DNA from: Vitellaria paradoxa | Lineage: Eukaryota; Streptophyta; Magnoliopsida; Ericales; Sapotaceae | Assembly: GCA_019916065.1 (NCBI GenBank) | Contig: CM034233.1 | Location: 42,200,862 to 42,264,861, forward strand | DNA length: 64,000 bases | Reading direction: 5' to 3' | Shown: positions 57,020 through 64,000 of the stretch, one piece after another | Numbering within the stretch: the first letter of the stretch is position 1 | Layout of the letters: the number at the start of each line of letters is the position of its first letter | Notes under the pieces: model-generated | What the model saw: only the letters and a program-made list of their open reading frames with translations | Told to the model about the DNA's origin: nothing | Databases searched by the model: none | Translations under genes and position numbers: made by a program

Positions 57020-57165
57020 AACACTATCCTCAAATGCTACTCATGTTTCTCCTCTATCTTGGAATATAATAACACATCATCAATAAATACCACCACAAAC
57101 TTGTCCAGGTATTCTCTAAACAATCTATCCATCAAACCTATAAATACAATAGGTGTTAGATTTGG
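57020..57165 (-). pseudogene. Element F fragment 5: RT catalytic region
   Basis: Minus strand reads [35 protein letters not shown] with the catalytic Asp pair (57075-57087), then HLRIV into fragment 4. Upstream of about 57165 the RT match ends abruptly. Confidence 0.85.
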
Positions 57166-57496
57166 GAATGGAGTGGAGTAGGTTTTCAAACTTTTTCCCC
57201 GATCGATCATGTATGAAAGAATATAAACTTCTTATATCATTGTGTTTGAAACATAAATCAAATTCTTGATTTAATCTTTGTTTAGCTGAGGAACTTACTT
57301 TGGTTTCTTGATGGTCAAGACTTATCTACACTTTTTCTTATCAGGGTCATCTCAAAATTTTTCTAATGTCAAGGTTGTATAGGCAACTAAACAGACTGAT
57401 TATTTCATACAAGCAGCAATAAGGACCCAAGTGTAGATAAACTCAAGTTGGCTAATTAGTAAATTATCCATAATTATCTTATAATTACGAATACAT
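57166..57496. other. Unassigned sequence between F and H
   Basis: About 330 bases with no ORF and no match to any element here. It could be decayed RT of F or another insertion. The last five bases (tacat) would be the left TSD of H. Confidence 0.4.
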
Positions 57497-59097
57497 TGAC
57501 CGCCTCACAAATGTACAGTAAAAACAACCCCTAAGTATAAGGGCGTGTGGTGTAGTTTTACCTTGTGAGACAAGCATCGTATCCACAAGGAACTATGAAT
57601 GAAGCCGAGGGTTTCTAAGTTCTTCTAAAATACTATTTTTTTTAAAGCAATAAAAATAAAATCAAATTTTGATTTTGAGGGATTTGATTTTTGAACTATG
57701 AACTACTTAACAATAAAATAAATTGGAAGTAATTAAACTAAGCTAAAGAAAAAGCAACTAAAAACAATTCTAAACTAATTAAAAACAATTAAGAGATTCA
57801 AAGTAAATTAAGCTAAAATAATAATATAATTACCAAAAAAAAAGCTAAAATAATATAAAGAATAAAACATGGGTTTTGAACAATATAAGTAAAGAACTTG
57901 ATTCAACTGACAAATCCAGGTGAATACCTTATTCTCATGTCTGGAGTGATTATTATCTCATTTTACAACTCACGTTTACGATAAGTAAACCGAAGGGGTT
58001 TCATCGTGTAAGCATTGATTCCAAAGTACTGTTTTAAAATCACATTTAGGGTAAATAAAAGCGGAAAGATTTCATCTTAAAAATATTTTTTGGTCTAGAT
58101 TTCTTTTATTTGATTTCAAAATATAAAAAAGAAAAATTAATCAAGTAACATCATCAAGAATTTCAACGAAATATGATCGAGGTTACAAGTTTTCGAATGT
58201 TTTGAAAACCAAAAGAGGAAAAAAAGCCAGAAAATAAATCTATATCTACCTCTTCTATTTTCAAGGTATTGAGAAAGTTATTATCTTGTGAAGTTATCAG
58301 TAATTTCAAAGAAATATAATCAAATCCACAAGTTTTTGAAAGTTTTGAAAATATTAGATAGTAGATTTAGAAAACCAAAAACCCTAACATGCAAGTTTTA
58401 CACTGCATGTTTGGATCTGATCACATCCAACACTTGAGTAAGGATTAACCCATCATTGATGGGTTGAATTAAGAATGAATCTCCGCTAGCATGTTAAAGA
58501 AACAAATAACACAGATGATAAAAGAGAAAGAAGAAGAAACAAATTCCATTAAAAAAAATTCTACACTTATATAAGAAAGTTACTATATATCCAAGTCTTG
58601 AATCCAAATCTTCAAATCAAAATGTAATGAAAACTCTTTAAAACTCAAAGAAAACTCCAAGAATAGTAACCTTAAAACGTACGAACGGCCCCCTTAGGTT
58701 TGATACAAGTTCTATATTTATAGACAATTAGAAAAACCTTACAACTTTGAACAATTGAGGCCGTTGCATCCTGATGCCGTTGGGACTCCATAGAGTAGTG
58801 GGCTTGCAAACTTCAAAGTCTAGAGATTGTTGGACTCACTTGCCCGTGTCGTCTTGACACAGTCGGGATGCCAGAGGGCCTTATTCTTTTTCTACTTCCT
58901 TTGAACCCTTGTTCAGCTCCTCTAAGTCCTTGATGAGTAGTTTTGATGTTTTCTTGGCCTTTAAACTCATTTGCTGCATCAAAGAATAAGATTGTGTAAG
59001 AGGTATGAAATTCTATTAAAATGCATTAAATAACATGTAATTCTAGTTAACAACAATAAGAAATCAAGCTAAAGATTACACTTTTCAAGTGTAATCA
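57497..59097 (-). repeat. Element H 3' LTR
   Basis: 1601 bp, TGACCGCC...GTGTAATCA. U3-tip hairpin 59076-59094. Imperfect motifs (catcctgatgccgttggga, cgtcttgacacagtcggga) at about 58765-58875 lie upstream of TATA (sense GTCTATAAATATAGA, about 58712-58728). Palindrome AACCCATCATTGATGGGTT at about 58449-58467. Conserved U5 block 57531-57571. Confidence 0.88.
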
Positions 59098-61249
59098 CAC
59101 CCCGCAACTTACCTATTACTAGTCCCTAGCAATAACTTTATTCAAATTAGAAGAAAATACCTAATCTAAATTCTATTTTTGTTGGAAACACGACTGCACT
59201 TAGCTACATGTAGAAAGCCTTTTAAACCCTTAGGTTCCCCTTAGTGAACGAGTAAAGTCTCATGAGGGTTTACAATGAATCTACCCACAAAATTCTTAAA
59301 TTAGTTCCTAAGCTATTAACCAGTTAAAGTTTCTTGGTTCAGTCCTAGTCACAAACAAGTTACAATATTTAGAAATCAAATAAACCCTTTTTCACACTAG
59401 TATACTTAATCATTTTTGTTTACCTCATTTCAAATGTATCATATAATGTCACTCATACAAACAAGTTCTCAAGCATGGTCTAAAACTGTGGTTTCGATTC
59501 CAAATCTCAATTAAGTTGTTCACTTAATCAATAATTTCACTTTAGAATAGGTTTCACTCATGGTTCCCACAAAGATGCAAGACAAATTGTACATAGAACC
59601 TATTTAAGACGTGAATGAAATAATTTAACATGTTTGAGTGTAGCTTCTTAGGAAGATCTATTCATGCTTTTATCAAAGAAATTTACTCAACATACACACA
59701 AGTCTCTTTAATGATCTTATAGATGCCCTTCGCCTAAAGTCCATTAGGTCTCTTAAAGGTTGTAGCTTGGTCATGGGGTGTTGGGTTTACAAATGAATGA
59801 TATGGAATTCAAAATGTAATGATATGGGAGCTAAATGTTAAGTGCATTACTTTATCACATTTTTCTCACTCCCCCCCAACTTCTCCTTTTCTATCTCTTT
59901 ACATGCCAAACTTTAGGGTCACACTTGAAGCTTTATTGATTACAACTTCTCAATTAGGACTAATATTAACGAATTTCCGAATTGCTTTGTCCCACAAATT
60001 TTTCTCTCATATTTTTTTCAAGGGATATATATTCGTTTTTAAAATGTACAAGTCCCATTCATCCATTTCTTCTTTCTTAGCCACTCTATATTTCTTCCTC
60101 ATTTCCTTATCTACCTTATTTAAATAGATAACAATAGTGTCCCATGACAAGCAATGGTTGGCTTACCTAAATAACTAAGGTTAAGGGCTACATCCATATT
60201 GGTAATCAAAAGAAAATTTTATTTATTATTTATCGGCTTCAACTTGGCTCTTAAGGCAATGTAATGAAAGGAAAGGTGTTAGCTTCAAAATTTCAAAGAT
60301 GGCTAACATCACTCTAAAGGCTAAAAGCATCTTTTAGAGACATTAAATTGACTATGTGTGCTAAGTAAAGTACCTTGTGCATGCAATACCAATGCAATTC
60401 GATGTTTATGAAGCTGGGAAAAAAATGAGATAGAAGAAAAGTAAAGATTTTATATAATCCCTCATATGAAAAAAAAAAAAAAAAAAAAACATAAGGCTCT
60501 AAAGCTCACCGAATGTAGGGTTTATGAATCTCTACCTACATTTTGTCATACTTAAATAGCTTATTCTTATGAATTCTATTTTTAACACATTTTCTTTCTA
60601 TCAATGTCAAATGTTAAGTTCTTAATGTGCTTCAAAAGATTTAGTTTCATTTTGATTTTTATTGCTTATCTAGAACTGAAACTGAACCATTCATCTTTAT
60701 AACGGTTAATACCAACTAGGACTAATTTAAAACCAGCAGAAAAAAGACCCAATCAATATTTATTTAAGATTTTAAAATATATTTTCAACAGTAAATTCTT
60801 AATGTGATAAGAAAACACAGGACAAATTTTCAAAAATTTGTTAAAGCAATGATACTTGCTACTTGTACAACTAGTTCATCTCAAGTTCATCCATACTTGG
60901 TGGCCCAAACTAATTCATGAAAATGTAAAAATTCTCATTACTTTACGCCATTCTTCATTAAAATCAAGAGACCACGCAACTAGGTCTTTAACTTACTAGT
61001 TTATTTGAAGAATGGGGAAGACTTCACAGGCAAGTCTTTGTAGTGTCTTAGAAATTTTCAAGAAAAACTAACAAGAAAAGGGAAGAACCTCACAAAAGGT
61101 GGAAATCTAATAATGAACTTCAAAGAAAATGAAGAAGATGCAAAGAACATGAAGAACACCACAATGGACATTGGATTCTTGTACTTTTGTGGTTAAAAAG
61201 CTTCCAAATCACAAGAATGGAAGTGAGAGACCTTTCTTTGCCAAATTTT
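59098..61249 (-). other. Element H non-coding region between LTR and internal module
   Basis: Starts with the PPT (sense GGTAAGTTGCGGGGTG) and has another G-tract (sense AGTTGGGGGGGAG, about 59866-59878). A poly(A) run at 60470-60489. No env-like ORF motifs can be found on the minus strand, although they are conserved in A and B. Confidence 0.7.
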
Positions 61250-61500
61250 GGCTAGAGTTTGGTCAGAAAATGGTCGAGTGAGGAGCAATTTTAGAGAAAG
61301 ATGCTCATGGAAAAGAGAGAGAAAGCTGGGTCTGTGTATAGAGAGAGAAGAGTGGCCAAAAAAAGGGTTTAAACCCTCTTGTCAGGTGCGTCGCATCCTG
61401 ACGCTATCAAGATGCCAAAGAGGTCTCCTTTTTATCACCTAAAAAACTGCCTATTGCCGTCGGGATGCTATCGAGCAATTCAGCTATTTTTCAGTTTGTT
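61250..61500 (-). promoter_or_regulatory. Internal promoter-like module, element H
   Basis: Sense order as in A and B: motif copies (gcatcccgacggc, gcgtcaggatgcgacgc, about 61388-61475), then GGTTTAAACCC, then a CT-rich leader (CTCTTCTCTCTCTATACACA). It is a diverged motif but sits at the same position after integrase. Confidence 0.5.
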
Positions 61501-61610
61501 CCTTTTTTGCTTGGTTCCACAATAATGGGTACTGGGGTTTTAAGTGAAATACTGTCTAAAATACTAAGGAAAACTAATATACAACAACAATTTTGAGCTT
61601 CTTGGTGATC

Positions 61611-62890
61611 CTAGTCAAATGGTAGGGGATCTTGAAGATCCCAAATCTTAACTAAAGCTACAAAATTCTCCAAATATGGTTTTAATTGATGCCCATTGAC
61701 CTTAAAACGATTCTTGGTCTTAGGATTTTCAATTTTTATAGCATCATATTCAGAAACATGTCACAAAAAGAAAGGTCCAACCCATTTCGATTGAAGTTTT
61801 CTAAGGAACAAGTGAGCCTAGAATGATATAGAAATACCTTTTATCCTTCATGAAATGAACATCTAGCAATATGTTAATCATGTTTTCTCTTCATCTTTTC
61901 CTTAGAAATTTACATATTTTCGTATGTGTCATTTTGAATTTCATCCACCTTTGCAATTTGTAATTAACGATGAAGCCCTACCTTATCAATGTGGCATTAA
62001 ACTATTTTATAGCCCAATAGGCATTGTGCTCCAGCTCGATAGGCAGATGATATGGTTTCCCATAAAGTACCCTATAATGAGAGATCCCCAATGTTGTCTT
62101 ATATACTGCTCGATAAGCCCAAGGGGAGTTTACTAGGCATAATGACCAGTCCTTGCGATTTGGATTAACCGTCCTTTTAATGATTTGTTTTATTTTTCGA
62201 TTTGCAAGTTCTACTTGTTCGCTTGTTTGAGGGTGATATGAAGTGCCTGCTCTGTGGACAACACCATACATGCATAAAAGCAGACCCACAGGTTGAATAC
62301 AGAAATGCTTTCCACCATCACTGATGACGGCTCTAGGTATCCTAAAACGTGAAAAGATGTTCTCATAAAGGAATTTTAGTACAACTTTATGGTCATTTGT
62401 TCATGTAGCAACAGCTTTCACCCATTTGGACACGTAGTCCACCCCTACGAGGATGTACTCATATCCAAAGGAAACTGGAAATGGTCCTATAAAGTCAATA
62501 CTCAAAGACTTGTAATACAAGAATTGGTGATAGGAGCATCATGTTCTGATGGGTGAGATTTCCTAAACTCTAACATTTTTCATAATTTTTGCAAAACTTT
62601 TGAACATCTTTGAATCAAATGTGCTAATAGAATCCACATTAGAGAATCTTCGAAGTAGTTTTACTCATGGAGAAACGGTCTCTGCATGCTTGTGAATGAG
62701 AGAATCTAATAATGCTTTGTACTTCCCATTTAGGTATACAACGATGAATAACCTAATTAGAGCAATATTTGAAGAGACATAGATCATCCCAAATGAATAC
62801 CCTGAGATTCCTCAAAATTTTCCTTTTGTCTTTTGAATGTGTCAAATCACAAAATAATTAGTAATGTCAATGTACCACAGGGGTCTGGCA
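61611..62890 (-). pseudogene. Element H integrase
   Basis: 62289-62002 reads YGVVHRAGTSYHPQTSEQVE (catalytic Glu kept), [40 protein letters not shown]. The C-terminal part ends [10 protein letters not shown] at TAG 61611-61613. Core Asp and zinc-binding parts (62290-62890) are readable with stops and small indels. Confidence 0.87.
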
Positions 62891-63370
62891 GTTGTTATTG
62901 CTTCAACATTAAAAAGTTACTCGTCTAGGAAACTGTCATTTATTTGAGTGTTATCTTTTAAATGAGTTTCCGTCAACAGATAAGATAGGTGATCCATTGC
63001 AACATTCTCAACCCTTTTCTTGTCTTGTATTATGAGGTCGAATTCTTACATTAAAAGTATCTAATGAATTAATCGAGGCTTAGCCTCTAGTTTGGTCAAA
63101 AGATATTTTAGTGCAGAATGATCTATAAAGACAATCACTGTTGACTTGATAATATAGGATCTAAATTTTTCCAATGCAAAGACTAAAAGTTCTTTTTCCA
63201 TTGTTAAGTAATTCTTCTATGTACTATTAAGGATTTTTCTCGTGTAATAAATTACATGTGCTTTATTCTCTTTTCTCTAGCCTAATACAGCACCTATTAC
63301 GTGGTCACTGGTATTGCACATAAGTTCAAATGGTAGTGACCAATCAGGAGATTAGAGAATGGGTGCTAAA
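62891..63370 (-). pseudogene. Element H RNase H
   Basis: Complement of 62980-63330 follows the RNase H of A block by block ([24 protein letters not shown], ASD-like) but with many stops; no long open frame. Confidence 0.8.
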
Positions 63371-64000
63371 GTTGAGCAATCCTTTAATTTCTCAAATGTC
63401 TCTTGGCATTGAGGTGTCATTCAAAGGGAATGTCTTGTGTCAATAAATTGCATAAGGGTTTTGAAATGGTACTAAAAGATTGAATGAACTGTCTGTAGAA
63501 CTCTATATACCTTAAAAAAGATCGAATATGTTTTACATTTCTAGGGGTAGGAATTCTTTTAATCAAATTTACTTTAGCTTTGTTGACCTGAATACTTGAT
63601 TTAGATATGATATGCCAAAGAACTATACCTTGTGTCACCATAAAATGACACTTTTCGCAGTTAAGAACTAAATTAGTTTCTTCACACTACATTAGAATAA
63701 GGTTAATATTATTTAAGCACTACTCATAAGAATCACCGTAGATCAAAAAATCATCTATAAAAACTTCTACAATGTCTTCTACCATCTCATTGAATATGTT
63801 TATCAAATAGCACTGAAAAGTATTAGGGGCATTACAAAGGCCAAATGGCATTCTTTTATATGTAAAGGTGCCAAAAGAACAAGTGCAAGTGGTTTTTGCT
63901 TGATCTTCTAAGGTAATTTCGATTTGATTATAGCCTAATTAGCCATCTAAAAAGCATTAATAAGCATGCCCTGCTACTGTCACCAAAACATGATCAAGAA
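63371..64000 (-). pseudogene. Element H reverse transcriptase, C-terminal part
   Basis: 63641-63417 reads VTQGIVLWHIISKSSIQVNK, RSFLRYIEFYRQFIQSFS (connection domain). The motif EVFIDDFLIYG with both catalytic Asp lies near 63745-63780, and CSFGTFTYKRMPFGLCNAP-like sequence near 63840-63895. Runs off the window. Confidence 0.88.

Larger units (their letters stand above)
57497..64000 (-). mobile_element. Element H: Athila-type retrotransposon, 5' part off window
   Basis: 3' LTR 57497-59097, then (toward its 5' end) non-coding DNA, a palindrome module, integrase, RNase H and RT; gag and the 5' LTR are beyond the right edge. The LTR start TGACCGC and U5 block are close to A, so A and H are probably the same or sister families. 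Unlike A and B, no env-like ORF is found. Heavily interrupted. Confidence 0.9.

Noticed and set aside
57497..59097. H LTR as the 5' LTR of a plus-strand element
   Set aside because: The G-rich PPT reads on the minus strand beside the LTR, and integrase, RNase H and RT follow on the minus strand.

Overview
The window is repeat-dense plant nuclear DNA. I found no host gene, rRNA, tRNA or CRISPR array. Nearly everything is retrotransposon: several Ty3/gypsy elements of the Athila type (long LTRs, gag-PR-RT-RH-IN order, an extra ORF after integrase), an older chromovirus-like Ty3 relic, one Ty1/copia derivative without pol, two L1-type LINEs with DUF4283/zinc-knuckle ORF1, a solo LTR and a small hAT-like insertion. 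The L1-type ORF1, Athila-type second ORF and AT-rich base composition point to a flowering plant, probably a dicot. The species cannot be named from the sequence.

Layout. Insertions sit inside insertions. Element F, a minus-strand chromovirus-like relic, is the oldest layer and is now five fragments (23998-24040, 28552-30005, 30842-31120, 55140-55273, 57020-57165). F was invaded by element D (minus, up to 23997), element E (minus, 24041-28551), a hAT-like insertion (30006-30833), element C (plus, 31121-55139) and solo LTR G (55274-57019). Element A (minus, 1-17358, its 3' LTR off the left edge) lies in the integrase of D, and a 6.0-kb LINE (plus, 5945-11985) lies in the pol of A. Element B (minus, complete, 33507-49258, TSD tcttt) lies in the gag of C, and a 1.9-kb ORF1-only LINE (minus, 36997-38877) lies in the 3' region of B. 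Element H (minus, 57497 to the right edge) is a further Athila-type copy. Target-site duplications and reading frames that resume across each insertion support this order.

How the parts work. A, B, D and H encode or once encoded Gag, aspartic protease, reverse transcriptase, RNase H and integrase. A and B also carry a second ORF of the Athila env-like type, with a leader exon, a GT-AG intron and an upstream block of GTCCGGAC-like palindromes. The same kind of palindrome block sits just upstream of the TATA box in every Athila-type LTR. Element C has gag but no pol. It shares the U5 end, primer-binding site and 3' non-coding region with B while its U3 differs, as expected of a non-autonomous partner. 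Every coding region is damaged by stops (mostly TAG), frameshifts or nesting, so the locus looks like old, silenced heterochromatin.

The observations most worth following are the repeated palindrome/promoter modules, the pol-less element C with an unrecognised domain downstream of gag, the ORF1-only LINE, the conserved U3-tip hairpin, and a stray LTR/PBS fragment inside the gag-PR region of D.
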